Part shown: positions 44,336-52,370 of the stretch, in pieces
Numbering within the stretch: the first letter of the stretch is position 1
Layout of the letters: every line of letters begins with the position of its first letter
From: SpSt-333 sp040751955
GTDB lineage: Bacteria; Bacteroidota; Ignavibacteria; UBA10030; UBA8401
Length of the DNA stretch: 64,000 bases
NCBI GenBank assembly: GCA_040751955.1
Contig: JBFMFY010000003.1
Location: 86,181 to 150,180 of the forward strand
Direction: 5' to 3'
Notes under the pieces: generated by a model
Databases searched by the model: none
What the model saw: only the letters and a program-made list of their open reading frames with translations
Told to the model about the DNA's origin: nothing
Translations under genes and position numbers: made by a program

Positions 44336-44578
44336 CTAGTCTGCTGCAAGCAGACTTTTTACAGATATATCTTCATCGACATCTTCCCAATGAATACCGA
44401 TTCCCCTTCCAATCAAACGCCAGTTCTTTCTCTGTTGCTCGTTTGCATCACGTAATCGGGGAAACCATTCCAAAGGAGCTGAGACTTCTCTTCCATCTGC
44501 CAGCACTACTTTAAGTGCATCAGTAGTAAATGACAAATCGATAATTCTTGATTCAACTTTTACTGCTAAAGTACTCAT
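44336..44578 (-). CDS. DUF2442 domain protein
   Basis: 80 residues from the ATG at 44578, with GAGGAG eight bases upstream. DUF2442 pattern: VVLADGREVSAPLEWFPRLRDA then WRLIGRGIGIHWEDVDEDISV, with the typical GIHWEDVDEDIS end. Function unknown; members are usually found beside DUF4160 proteins and have been suggested to form toxin-antitoxin-like pairs. It starts 26 bases inside the end of the DUF4160 gene, so the two are translated together. Confidence 0.9.
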   Translation of the reverse strand: MSTLAVKVESRIIDLSFTTDALKVVLADGREVSAPLEWFPRLRDANEQQRKNWRLIGRGIGIHWEDVDEDISVKSLLAAD

Positions 44579-44801
44579 ACCACTTCTCCTCAAATAAAGT
44601 CATATTCTCCTGAACTAATTTCCTCAATTCCGAAATCTCGCCACTACGAAATCCTTCCGATTCCGCCAACTGAATAGGGTGCAGCCAAAATTTAGCATAT
44701 CGCTCAGCATTCTCAACATGTATATGTGCGGGTTCATTACCCTCCCGGCTGAAAAAGAAAAACCGGTAACCTTTTATTCGCAGTATTGTCGGCACATTCA
44801 A
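44553..44801 (-). CDS. DUF4160 domain protein
   Basis: 82 residues. DUF4160 pattern: PTILRIKGYRFFFFSREGNEPAHIHVENAERYAKFWL, a small alpha/beta domain with a conserved EPxHIHV motif; the end is RKLVQENMTLFEEKWYEYF. Function unknown. It overlaps DUF2442 by 26 bases and is the first gene of the pair. The pair is bracketed by two direct copies of a repeat. Confidence 0.9.
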   Translation of the reverse strand: MNVPTILRIKGYRFFFFSREGNEPAHIHVENAERYAKFWLHPIQLAESEGFRSGEISELRKLVQENMTLFEEKWYEYFSSKS

Positions 44802-44866
44802 ATATACAATTTTACGTAGAACTTGGAAAGTACCGATTCAAAACTGCTTATTGAATTGTTGTTCTT

Positions 44867-44951
44867 GTTCCCAAACTCTCCGCCGCAGGCGGATAAATGT
44901 TTGGGAATGTTTGTTGTTACGAAACTCTGTTTTATGATATACGAAGCGGAG
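44867..44951 (+). repeat. Repeat copy B, GTTCCCAAAC family
   Basis: GTTCCCAAACTC followed by a 20-base insert with its own CCGCCGCAGGCGG hairpin, GTTTGGGAATGTTTG, TTACGAAACTCTGTTTTATGA, and CGAAGCGGAG (44942-44951). Diverged relative to copy A at 44146; same orientation. Its right end runs up to the stop of the VOC gene. Confidence 0.7.
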
Positions 44952-44961
44952 TGTTGCTTCC

Positions 44962-45345
44962 CTACATCCCCGCAGGAGGTTCCCACAGTTCGAGTTTGTT
45001 CCCATCGGGATCCATGACGTAACCGAACTTGCCGAACTCAGACTCCTCGGTTTTCTCCAGCACTTCACACCCCTCGGCGCGCAAAGCGGCAAGCAGTGCG
45101 TGAAGGTCGGCAACGCGAAAGTTGATCATGAATGAGGCATCACTCGGTTTAAAGTAGCCGGTATCTTCTTTAAAGGGATTCCACATGGTTGACCCCTTCC
45201 CTTCCGAAGGATCATCGGACCAACGGAATGCGACCCCTCCCCATTCTTCCACGTTCATGCCGAGATGAGTGCGATACCACTCCCCGAGCGCTTTTGGATT
45301 CTTTGACTTGAAAAATATACCGCCAATGCCGGTGACACGTTTCAT
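44962..45345 (-). CDS. VOC/glyoxalase-family protein
   Basis: 127 residues in two beta-alpha-beta-beta-beta modules of the VOC fold: GIGGIFFKSKNPKALGEWYRTHLGMNV, then NFRVADLHALLAALRAEGCEVL and YVMDPDGNKLELWEPP. Metal ligands of true glyoxalases are not obvious except the final Glu in LELWEP, so it may be a bleomycin-resistance or catechol-type VOC. It lies next to repeat copy B and has no partner genes. Confidence 0.88.
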   Translation of the reverse strand: MKRVTGIGGIFFKSKNPKALGEWYRTHLGMNVEEWGGVAFRWSDDPSEGKGSTMWNPFKEDTGYFKPSDASFMINFRVADLHALLAALRAEGCEVLEKTEESEFGKFGYVMDPDGNKLELWEPPAGM

Positions 45346-45507
45346 GATTTTCCCTCTATGAAATTATGATGGGTGTTGTGGTTGCTGACACTCAACATTA
45401 TTCTCTTTTCCACGGGAGGTGGAGAACGAGATGAAAGGGTTAGCGTTAAGTCGTCACGCAACATTTCAGAGTGTAGTGACGATGGCGTTAACGGCTTGAG
45501 TAACTGT

Positions 45508-46230
45508 TTAGCCAGTAAAGTCTACTTGTTCCATTTTATTATGCAGGTCTCTAATCTGTGAAAACAATTGATGTTTCAATTTCTTCGCATTTACGGTATC
45601 GAGAATTCGAACGTGATAAGACTTCATTTTGGTTTCGTAAAAAAATGAAATAAGGGACATTAATAACTCAGAGTCTTTTTTATCAATGTTGGAAGCTTTT
45701 ATCCTTCCTACTAACATAGTTAGTTCATTTACTAGAAACCGATAGTCACGATAAAATGGATTGGCCAAAAATTGGGCGTTCTTGTAGTAAACTTTCAACT
45801 TATCTGTAAATGAATTAATTGCTTTTCTACCATGAAGCGGTCGGGTTATTTTTGCAACTTTTGATGAAAAATAGATAGAGTCATAATCACTTTTTATTTG
45901 CTTATACAAATCCAAGAGCACATTAAACTCTTGTGAATTAATATTCCTACGCGTTTCCTCATTTAAGGCTTTTATTTGAATATCGTTTGCTCTAGATTGT
46001 TCTTTAAATGAAAAATAGACCAGCAATACTCCTAGCAAACCAATAATAGGTGCTGTAATTCCGCCGATTGTGTCGCCAACATTTGCATAACTCGATAGAT
46101 TTGTATCCTTCCATAGAGATTCATGTGGAATGACAAAAACCGCAAAGGTCATGATAAGGAATGTTCCTAATGCTAGTCCAATTACAGGTAGGAATCGTTT
46201 CATAGAATTTGGTGGATCATTTATAATCAT
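45508..46230 (-). CDS. Putative phage abortive-infection membrane protein (AbiC-like)
   Basis: 240 residues. Two membrane helices (about 10-33, FLPVIGLALGTFLIMTFAVF; about 51-75, GGITAPIIGLLGVLLVYFSF) are followed by a cytoplasmic alpha-helical domain with QEFNVLLDLYKQIKSDYDSI and YRDYRFLVNELTMLV, the pattern of the putative phage abortive infection family. The gene is visibly more A+T-rich than its neighbours, suggesting recent acquisition. An imperfect palindrome lies just beyond its stop. The role in phage defence is inferred from the family only. Confidence 0.7.
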   Translation of the reverse strand: MIINDPPNSMKRFLPVIGLALGTFLIMTFAVFVIPHESLWKDTNLSSYANVGDTIGGITAPIIGLLGVLLVYFSFKEQSRANDIQIKALNEETRRNINSQEFNVLLDLYKQIKSDYDSIYFSSKVAKITRPLHGRKAINSFTDKLKVYYKNAQFLANPFYRDYRFLVNELTMLVGRIKASNIDKKDSELLMSLISFFYETKMKSYHVRILDTVNAKKLKHQLFSQIRDLHNKMEQVDFTG

Positions 46231-46416
46231 GCTGACTTACCCATCAAATAGCATAAACACGGACTCAACACACTTCGAATCATACTGAATTCAGCTTTTG
46301 TTCGTTCACAATGTAGCGTTTTCTTTCGTTATCAGCAATCAGGTGTTTACGAGATGGGGTCCTCGCGGTTGTTCTGAGTCGCGGGAAATGAAAAAGAGGG
46401 AAAATGATACAGGCAA

Positions 46417-47757
46417 CTATCGCCGGTACTTCTCATACGGCATCACCCCGTTCTTATCCACCACCGAAATAATGAGCGGCGACTGCGCAGGTTTTTCCGT
46501 CCCGATAGCGAATGCGTTTGCAACGCGCTGCGCTGTCTGTGCAACGATCTCTTTCTTATCGGTAAAGATCTCAGCAATTGTTTCTCCCTGCTTCACCGCG
46601 TCACCCGTTTTTTTCTTTAAAAGAATTCCCGCTTTCGGATCGATCAGATCGTCCACTGTGGTGCGTCCTGCGCCGAGCATGATGCCGGAGAATCCGAGTT
46701 CCAGCGAATCAATGGAGATAATAAATCCAGATGATGCGGCGGTGATCGTTTCAGAATATTTTGAGTGAGGGTATTTGTCGGGGTGTTCAAGAAAAGAAAT
46801 ATCTCCCCCCTGCTTCTTCACTAACTGCAGGAATTTCTCGTACGCTTTCCCGCTCTTCACGGCCTCTTTGCACTTTTCTATTCCTTCGGAAAGCGAGCCT
46901 GCTTTCTTCCCGAGCATCACCATGGCGCCGCCGAGCACATATGTCAGTTCCATCACGTCCGGCACGTCGCGCCCGCGCAGGCATTCGACCGATTCAGCAA
47001 CTTCATTCCAGTTGCCGACGGCGTAGCCGAGCGGCTGGTTCATATCGGTAATGAAGCCGATCGTCTCTTTGCCGAACGATGTGCCGATGCCGACGAGCGC
47101 CTGCGCCAGTTCGGCGGACTGTTCGTGCGTCTGCATGAACGCGCCGCGACCGGTTTTTACGTCCAGCACCAGCGCGTCTATCCCTTCGGCAAGTTTCTTG
47201 CTCATAATGCTGCCGGCGATGAGCGGAATGCACTCGACGGTTGATGTCACATCCCGCAGCGCGTACATTTTCTTGTCGGCGGGGGCGATCTCTTTCGTCT
47301 GCCCGATCATCACCAGCCCGATCTCCGCAATCCCTTTCTTGTATTCATCGATGGTGAGGTTCGTCCTGAAGCCGGGGATCGATTCGAGTTTGTCGAGCGT
47401 TCCGCCGGTATGCCCGAGTCCCCGCCCGCTGATCATCGGTACCGGCACGCCGCACGCCGCAACGATTGGAGCGAGTGGTAATGAGATCTTGTCCCCGACG
47501 CCGCCAGTGGAATGTTTATCTACTTTGACGCCGGGAATGTGTGAGAGATCGATGATGTCGCCGGAGTGAAGCATCAGCCGTGTAAATTCTGCGGTCTCTT
47601 CCTTGTTCATCCCACGGAAAAAAATTGCCATGAAAAACGCTGAGACCTGATAGTCGGGGACTGTACCTTCCACGTAGCCGTTAATGATGAACTTCATTTC
47701 ATCGGAGGTGAGCGGATTGCCGTCCCGTTTTTTTCGTATGATCTCGTTTGCGGTCAT
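46417..47757 (-). CDS. Thymidine/pyrimidine-nucleoside phosphorylase
   Basis: 446 residues. Cleaves thymidine, uridine or deoxyuridine with phosphate. Signature SGRGLGHTGGTLDKLESIPG, phosphate-site KHSTGGVGDKIS, and the alpha/beta domain with GRGAFMQTHEQSAELA; a C-terminal lipoyl-like flap (KKTGDAVKQGETIAEIFTD) is present as in the Pdp/DeoA family. I choose the ATG at 47757; the frame is open 45 codons upstream only because it reads through a repeat. Substrate breadth (deoA versus pdp) is not decided by sequence alone. Confidence 0.95.
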   Translation of the reverse strand: MTANEIIRKKRDGNPLTSDEMKFIINGYVEGTVPDYQVSAFFMAIFFRGMNKEETAEFTRLMLHSGDIIDLSHIPGVKVDKHSTGGVGDKISLPLAPIVAACGVPVPMISGRGLGHTGGTLDKLESIPGFRTNLTIDEYKKGIAEIGLVMIGQTKEIAPADKKMYALRDVTSTVECIPLIAGSIMSKKLAEGIDALVLDVKTGRGAFMQTHEQSAELAQALVGIGTSFGKETIGFITDMNQPLGYAVGNWNEVAESVECLRGRDVPDVMELTYVLGGAMVMLGKKAGSLSEGIEKCKEAVKSGKAYEKFLQLVKKQGGDISFLEHPDKYPHSKYSETITAASSGFIISIDSLELGFSGIMLGAGRTTVDDLIDPKAGILLKKKTGDAVKQGETIAEIFTDKKEIVAQTAQRVANAFAIGTEKPAQSPLIISVVDKNGVMPYEKYRR

Positions 47758-47772
47758 AAAATTATTTGTTGT

Positions 47773-47927
47773 GTCATTCTGAACGAGTTCCGAAGTCATC
47801 CTGAGCAAGCGAATGCATTTCACGAGCCCGTCGAAGGATGTCGGAACGAGTGAAGAATCCAGAACTTGTAGGTTTTCAAAATGCCAACTCACTGGATTCT
47901 TCGGTCGCTGCGCTCCCTCAGAATGAC
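47773..47927. repeat. Composite palindromic repeat, GTCATTCTGA / AATCCAG family
   Basis: Starts GTCATTCTGAACGAG and ends CCCTCAGAATGAC, with GTCATCCTGAGCAAGCG and CGAAGGATGTCGG arms and a GAATCCAG...CTGGATTC pair inside. It fills the gap between the phosphorylase and the Nudix gene, and shares the CTGAGCAAG core with 33973-34052. It reads as an open frame in both directions. Confidence 0.75.
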
Positions 47928-47946
47928 AATGATTACAGAGTACGTG

Positions 47947-48483
47947 TCACTTCACCCTTCTCGCACTCATCAAAATTCCTACGATCGTCTTTCCGTCAAC
48001 GATCTCCTGCCGTTCGATCATGGCGAGCGCATCGTTCATGGGGAGGCGAAGCAATTGAATTGACGCTTCCCCTTCTTCCAGCGCCTGTCCCTTATCAGAC
48101 AGATGAATATTCTTTGCTTCAAAGATATGAAGCACCTCATTGCAAAATCCGGGAGTCGTATAGATCGCAGTCAGTTTCTTCCACTCTGTGGAAGCATACC
48201 CTGTCTCTTCCTGCAACTCACGCTGCGCGCAGTGGAGAGAATCTTCCCCTTTGTCAAGTTTCCCTGCGGGGAGTTCGATCACTTCTTTAGCGAATGGATG
48301 GCGGTACTGCTTGACCAACAGCAGGTCGTTATTCTCGAAATGTGCAACGACAACAGCGCCGCCAGGATGCTCGACGATCTCGCGGACGGTTTCAGTGCCG
48401 GATGGATACTTTAAACGGTCAACGGTCAGGTCTATGATCTTACCGCGATATTTTTTTTCTCGTGCGAGAAGTTCGAAGTGCAT
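47947..48483 (-). CDS. Nudix hydrolase, ADP-ribose pyrophosphatase-like
   Basis: 178 residues. Nudix box GKLDKGEDSLHCAQRELQEETGYAS with all Gly, Glu and Arg positions; upstream ELPAG and YRHPF, and downstream TPGFCNEVLHIF, place it with ADP-ribose/NudF-type hydrolases. Its start is 44 bases inside the 3' end of mscS, so the two genes overlap on the same strand. Confidence 0.93.
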   Translation of the reverse strand: MHFELLAREKKYRGKIIDLTVDRLKYPSGTETVREIVEHPGGAVVVAHFENNDLLLVKQYRHPFAKEVIELPAGKLDKGEDSLHCAQRELQEETGYASTEWKKLTAIYTTPGFCNEVLHIFEAKNIHLSDKGQALEEGEASIQLLRLPMNDALAMIERQEIVDGKTIVGILMSARRVK

Positions 48484-49588
48484 TCTGTAATTCGTTTTTA
48501 TGGTGGACCACCTGCTGCGGGTACGGAATCTCGATCTTCGCTTTCATCAACTCATTATAGATTGCAATGCGGAGTGCTTCTGCCACTGCGAACTGCATCT
48601 TGAAATTGGAGACGCGGCAGAAGAGGGAGAAATTCATTGAGTAGTCGGCAAGTTTCATCAAAAACGCTTCCGGTGCGGGAGTTCGCAATACATTTGCATT
48701 CGCGCGTGCGGCTGTGAGCATGATGTTCTTCACCTTGTCGATATCGGAACCGTACGCAACTGAAACTTCCACCACAACGCGAATCTCGCCCTGCGGGTAG
48801 CCGTAGTTCACGATGCGGGTTCTCACGAGGTCGTTGTTCGGAACGATGAGCAGGTTGTTGTCGAAATCGAGTATCTTCGTGCTGCGCAGCCCGATCTCGT
48901 ACACATCCCCCATTTCGCCCGTCGGTATCTTCACCCGGTCGCCGACGCGGAACGGGCGGTCGATCATGATCACGAAACCGGAAATCATGTTGGAGATGGT
49001 ATCCTGCGCTGCGAGTCCGAGCGCCAGCGAACCGGCTCCAAGAATTGCAAGGATGCTGGAGATATTCTGCCCGAATTTGTCCAGTACGATGATGGCAGCA
49101 ACGGCGATAATAACGAATGTGGCGACACGATTCAGCAGCAGCGGCAGTGTCTGCCCGAGCTGCTCTTCATTATTGTTTCTGGCGATTCTGTGTACCGTTT
49201 CGGAGATAATTGTGCGGGAAATCTTAACGACAATGGCGGTGAAAAGAAAAGCCGTAATGATGTAGAGGACGATGTTGCTGTAATCGATAAAAGAGAGAAT
49301 GAATTCGTTCGAACTTCTCAACCCGAGACGCAGTTCTTTCATGCCAAGATACAATCCCAGAATGCCGGACAGCGCGACGATCCGTTCGAGAAGAATATCG
49401 AGTATTTTATCGTCGATCTCGTTTTCAGTCTTCGCGATGATCTTCCTGCCGATACTGTTGAGGAGGAATTTTATTAATTTGCCTGCGAACAGAGTGAGAC
49501 CGCCGATTGCGAGACCAAGCACGGCATGGTACGGCAGTGTGTTGCCACCGAAGATTTTCAGTAATTGATCAAGCAATGAGTCGAGCAT
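48440..49588 (-). CDS. MscS-family mechanosensitive channel
   Basis: 382 residues from the ATG at 49588; a longer frame upstream is the repeat at 49604-49697. Membrane helices at about 25-45, 75-95, 105-125, 145-165 and the pore helix with ILAILGAGSLALGLAAQDTISNMISGF, the TM3 Gly/Ala pattern of MscS. The cytoplasmic beta domain follows (GDRVKIPTGEMGDVYEIGLR, LLIVPNNDLVRTRIVNYG) and then an alpha/beta end. It gives protection on hypo-osmotic shock. Ends overlapping the Nudix gene. Confidence 0.93.
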   Translation of the reverse strand: MLDSLLDQLLKIFGGNTLPYHAVLGLAIGGLTLFAGKLIKFLLNSIGRKIIAKTENEIDDKILDILLERIVALSGILGLYLGMKELRLGLRSSNEFILSFIDYSNIVLYIITAFLFTAIVVKISRTIISETVHRIARNNNEEQLGQTLPLLLNRVATFVIIAVAAIIVLDKFGQNISSILAILGAGSLALGLAAQDTISNMISGFVIMIDRPFRVGDRVKIPTGEMGDVYEIGLRSTKILDFDNNLLIVPNNDLVRTRIVNYGYPQGEIRVVVEVSVAYGSDIDKVKNIMLTAARANANVLRTPAPEAFLMKLADYSMNFSLFCRVSNFKMQFAVAEALRIAIYNELMKAKIEIPYPQQVVHHKNELQNALRTSRTRKKISR

Positions 49589-49603
49589 AAAGAGAAAAAA
49601 ATT

Positions 49604-49697
49604 GTCATTGCGAGCCGTTTTCTGGCGAAGCAATCTCTTTTTTAGTAATTGATGAGATTGCTTCGTCGTCCCGAAACACGGGACTCCTCGCAATGAC
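49604..49697. repeat. Palindromic repeat, GTCATTGCGAG family (second copy)
   Basis: 94 bases, GTCATTGCGAGC to CTCGCAATGAC, with GAAGCAATCTC...GAGATTGCTTCG inner arms. Between mscS and pyrE. It leaves an open frame into mscS on the minus strand. Confidence 0.8.
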
Positions 49698-49726
49698 TAT
49701 GTTTTATTTACAGTACAAAAACAATC

Positions 49727-50311
49727 TTATCCCTGCAGTCCCCTGCTTCCCGGTTTGGAGATCTCGATGGCATTCAACCAGTCGGGAACTGCGTCCGGCT
49801 GAAATGTCTGCACATCCATTTCCATTACGGAATAGAATTTCGAGTCGAACTGCGCTTTACCGTTACTCCTGTCCACAATGCAGCCGACACCGACGAGTTT
49901 CGCCTCCGCCGCATGGACCAGTTTGCAAATCTCATCCACGGAACCGCCTGTGGTGACAACATCTTCCACCACAAGCACACGCTCCCCTTTTTTGATCTCG
50001 AATCCGCGCCGCAGTTTCATCGCCCCCTGCTCACGTTCGCCGAAGATCGTGCGTGCACCCAGCACTCTCCCCACTTCGGTACCGACCACGATACCGCCGA
50101 CCGCAGGAGAGATGACCAGCTCCACTTCGCTGTACTCGTAATGCTTTGCAATATCCCCCGCGAGCAGATGGAGATACTTCGGGTACTGCAGCACTTTTGC
50201 ACACTGGAAGTAATGCGGGCTGTGCAGTCCGGATGTGAGGACAAAATGACCTTCCAGCAGCGCGTGCGTCTCCTTGAAGATCTCAAGTATCTGTTCTTTG
50301 GGTAGTTTCAT
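49727..50311 (-). CDS. pyrE: Orotate phosphoribosyltransferase
   Basis: Adds PRPP to orotate to make OMP. 194 residues from the ATG at 50311. N-terminal GHFVLTSGLHSPHYFQCAKVL, the substrate hood, then the PRPP motif VLVVEDVVTTGGSVDEI and ISPAVGGIVVGTEVGR. It has the shorter, single-domain form. AAGGA upstream. The region downstream of it is repeat. Confidence 0.95.
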   Translation of the reverse strand: MKLPKEQILEIFKETHALLEGHFVLTSGLHSPHYFQCAKVLQYPKYLHLLAGDIAKHYEYSEVELVISPAVGGIVVGTEVGRVLGARTIFGEREQGAMKLRRGFEIKKGERVLVVEDVVTTGGSVDEICKLVHAAEAKLVGVGCIVDRSNGKAQFDSKFYSVMEMDVQTFQPDAVPDWLNAIEISKPGSRGLQG

Positions 50312-50404
50312 CAAAGCATCCTTAAGTTGTGAAAAACATTTGGTCGGTTACGGGTTTCGGGCGGCACGTTTCAAGTAACGATAACTGAAAAATCCCAAAT
50401 CAAT

Positions 50405-50457
50405 GTCATTCCAAGTTGTTGTCTAACGGGGAGATTTCTCGGTTCGCTAAAAATGAC
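50405..50457. repeat. Short palindromic repeat (GTCATT...AATGAC)
   Basis: A 53-base segment with GTCATTCC at one end and AAATGAC at the other and a GGGAGATTTCTCGGTTCG middle, a degenerate relative of the 47773 family, in the gap between pyrE and the TPR gene. Confidence 0.5.
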
Positions 50458-50506
50458 AATGCTACCATGAAACGAGAAACCTGAAACCGCCGTCCTCAGC
50501 GGAATC

Positions 50507-50833
50507 TCACCATTCGTCTTCAAGTTCTTCCAGTTCCTCGCGCATTTCTTTTCCCTCCTTCTCCTCGCCGAGTTCCTGCGCAAGGTCGATTCCTTTACGG
50601 TAGATCTTTTTCGCTTCCACAGTCCGGTTTAATCTGCCGTAGATCTGTCCGAGTTGGTGATACGCTGCGAGATATTTTGGATCGGTCGAGATTAACGTTT
50701 CAAGTTCTTCAATTGCTGTCTGCAGATCGCTCATGCCCATGTATTCGAGCGCGAGCGCGTACCGGGAAAAAGAATCGTTCGGATCCTTTTCCAGGAGTTC
50801 TTTCAGTTTCTGGATGCGTTGTTCGCTTGCCAT
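50507..50833 (-). CDS. Small TPR-repeat protein
   Basis: 108 residues, cytoplasmic, with two to three TPR units: NDSFSRYALALEYMGMSDLQ, DPKYLAAYHQLGQIYGRLNR, and an acidic C-terminus rich in Glu. No signal peptide. Acts as a protein interaction adaptor in all likelihood; the partner is unknown. A repeat with two hairpins lies 20 bases upstream. Confidence 0.8.
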   Translation of the reverse strand: MASEQRIQKLKELLEKDPNDSFSRYALALEYMGMSDLQTAIEELETLISTDPKYLAAYHQLGQIYGRLNRTVEAKKIYRKGIDLAQELGEEKEGKEMREELEELEDEW

Positions 50834-50852
50834 ATATGCCTTTTGTATTTAC

Positions 50853-50915
50853 GGTAGGTCAAACATTCCTGTTTGACTTTTACAATTATTGACAGGCAAG
50901 AATGCCTGTCCTACC
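50853..50915. repeat. GGTAGG double-hairpin repeat
   Basis: GGTAGG, hairpin TCAAACATTCCTGTTTGA, then GACAGGCAAGAATGCCTGTC, then CTACC: two stems bracketed by GGTAGG/CCTACC. It lies between the TPR gene and phhB. Confidence 0.7.
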
Positions 50916-50925
50916 TTGATGGATA

Positions 50926-51204
50926 TTATTTCAGTGAATTGATCTGTTCAGCAAGTGAGAAATCTTTTTGTGTGAGTCCCCCTTCGCTGTGGGTGGAGAG
51001 CACCAGTGTGACGGTGTTCCACCGGATATCGATATCAGGATGATGGTCAGCTTTTTCCGCCAGCAGTGCAACGGATTGCACAAATCCCATCGCCTCGACA
51101 AAATCCTTTTTGACCACGGCACGGTAGATTTGAGTGCCGTTCCGTTTCCAACCCTTCAGGGATTTCATCTTTGCCGTGATCTGTTTTTCGCTCAGCAGTG
51201 CCAT
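50926..51204 (-). CDS. phhB: 4a-hydroxytetrahydrobiopterin dehydratase (pterin-4a-carbinolamine dehydratase)
   Basis: 92 residues. Family marks: WKRNGTQIYRAVVKKDFVEA, then EKADHHPDIDIRWNTVTLVL, with the HHPD-x-(10-14)-TH active-site pair. It recycles oxidised pterin; no phhA is nearby, so it may act in pterin chemistry for molybdenum cofactor or simply as orphan. It starts 15 bases past the cydB stop and is likely co-transcribed. Confidence 0.93.
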   Translation of the reverse strand: MALLSEKQITAKMKSLKGWKRNGTQIYRAVVKKDFVEAMGFVQSVALLAEKADHHPDIDIRWNTVTLVLSTHSEGGLTQKDFSLAEQINSLK

Positions 51205-51219
51205 ATGCCCTCCAATATA

Positions 51220-52251
51220 CTAATAACTCATTGAATCCAAACGGACTTTCCCGCGGAAAATCCAATAAATACTGATCGTATATGCCAAAACAAATGGAAT
51301 TCCGATGATGGCAACGGTCAACATCACCGCCAGCGTTTTTTGTGACGATGATGCATTATAGATGGTTAAATGATAGTTCGGAGATATGGATGACATGACG
51401 ATATTGGGGAACAAGCCGATGGCGAACAGTGCCATCAATGCAATAATGCTGGCACAGGAAGAAAAGAACGCAAGGAACTCGCGCTTATGATGGATCTCCC
51501 GCGGAATGTTGGCGATTGCCAGCATTCCGGCAAGCGCAACAAAAAATAACGCAGGATAGCGTTTGAACGGCTCCGCCATGTGCGGCATGTAGAGGAGCGT
51601 TGCCATAGTTGTAGTAACGTAACAGATGACAAAAAAGATGATTGTGTTGTTGATCCAGGCGCGAATTTTTTCCTGCATCGCTCCTTCGGTCTTCATCACC
51701 ACGTAGATTGCGCCGTGCATCATAAAGAGTGCAACGGTAGTAATGCCGACTAACACTGCGTATGGGTTCAACAGTTCGATGAATGAAATTGAAAACTCCC
51801 CCGACTTATCGATGGGCAATCCGACGATCATATTCCCGAGTGCAACACCCATCAACAAAGCAATAAGGATGCTGGAAAGGCTGAATGCAACATCCCATAC
51901 TTTTCTCCACCACGCCATCGGCTGTTTGCTGCGGAACTCGATCGCCACAGCGCGGAAGATGAGCATCGCGAGCAAGAGCATGAATGCAGAATAGAACCCC
52001 GAAAAAACGGTCGCATACACTTCCGGGAATGCCGCGAAGAGAGCGCCGCCGCCGGTGACGAGCCACACTTCATTCCCGTCCCACACCGGACCGATTGCGT
52101 TGATCATGATGCGCCGTTCGTCATCGGTCTTTGTGAACAAATGGAGTGCGCCGACACCGAGATCGAATCCGTCGAGAATGGCGTATCCGGTCAGCAGCAC
52201 GCCGATGAGGATGTACCAGGTAAGATTGAGGTCGAGTCCGGTGAAGTCCAT
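51220..52251 (-). CDS. cydB: Cytochrome bd ubiquinol oxidase subunit II
   Basis: 343 residues, eight to nine membrane helices. Opening WYILIGVLLTGYAILDGFDLGVGAL is typical of CydB, and GPVWDGNEVWLVTGGGALFAAFP follows. With CydA it forms the high-affinity, non-proton-pumping terminal oxidase reducing O2 with quinol. Follows cydA after 119 bases occupied by repeat halves. Confidence 0.96.
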   Translation of the reverse strand: MDFTGLDLNLTWYILIGVLLTGYAILDGFDLGVGALHLFTKTDDERRIMINAIGPVWDGNEVWLVTGGGALFAAFPEVYATVFSGFYSAFMLLLAMLIFRAVAIEFRSKQPMAWWRKVWDVAFSLSSILIALLMGVALGNMIVGLPIDKSGEFSISFIELLNPYAVLVGITTVALFMMHGAIYVVMKTEGAMQEKIRAWINNTIIFFVICYVTTTMATLLYMPHMAEPFKRYPALFFVALAGMLAIANIPREIHHKREFLAFFSSCASIIALMALFAIGLFPNIVMSSISPNYHLTIYNASSSQKTLAVMLTVAIIGIPFVLAYTISIYWIFRGKVRLDSMSY

Positions 52252-52265
52252 ATTATTTGACTATG

Positions 52266-52359
52266 GAGATTGTTTCGGCAAACAACGCCTCGCAATCACA
52301 ACATCTTTTTTCCATTGTCATTGCGAGCGAGTGTTTTTTACGAGCGCGGCAATCTCTGT
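52266..52359. repeat. Outward-facing halves of the GTCATTGCGAG repeat between cydA and cydB
   Basis: GAGATTG...CCTCGCAATCAC at 52266-52299, then 20 bases, then GTCATTGCGAG...GCAATCTC at 52318-52359. The two half copies face outward: the reverse of the order in 29833-29947 and 49604-49697. Confidence 0.7.
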
Positions 52360-52370
52360 TTCAATGATTA

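Noticed and set aside
47758..47892. 45-residue N-terminal extension of the pyrimidine phosphorylase
   Set aside because: The extension is encoded by the repeat at 47773-47927 and the family protein begins at the MTANEII start.
49589..49693. 35-residue N-terminal extension of MscS
   Set aside because: It reads through the palindromic repeat at 49604-49697; the family start corresponds to the ATG at 49588.
29833..52359. Possible CRISPR array from the scattered repeats
   Set aside because: The repeats are isolated, palindromic, single-copy per locus and not regularly spaced; no cas gene is present.
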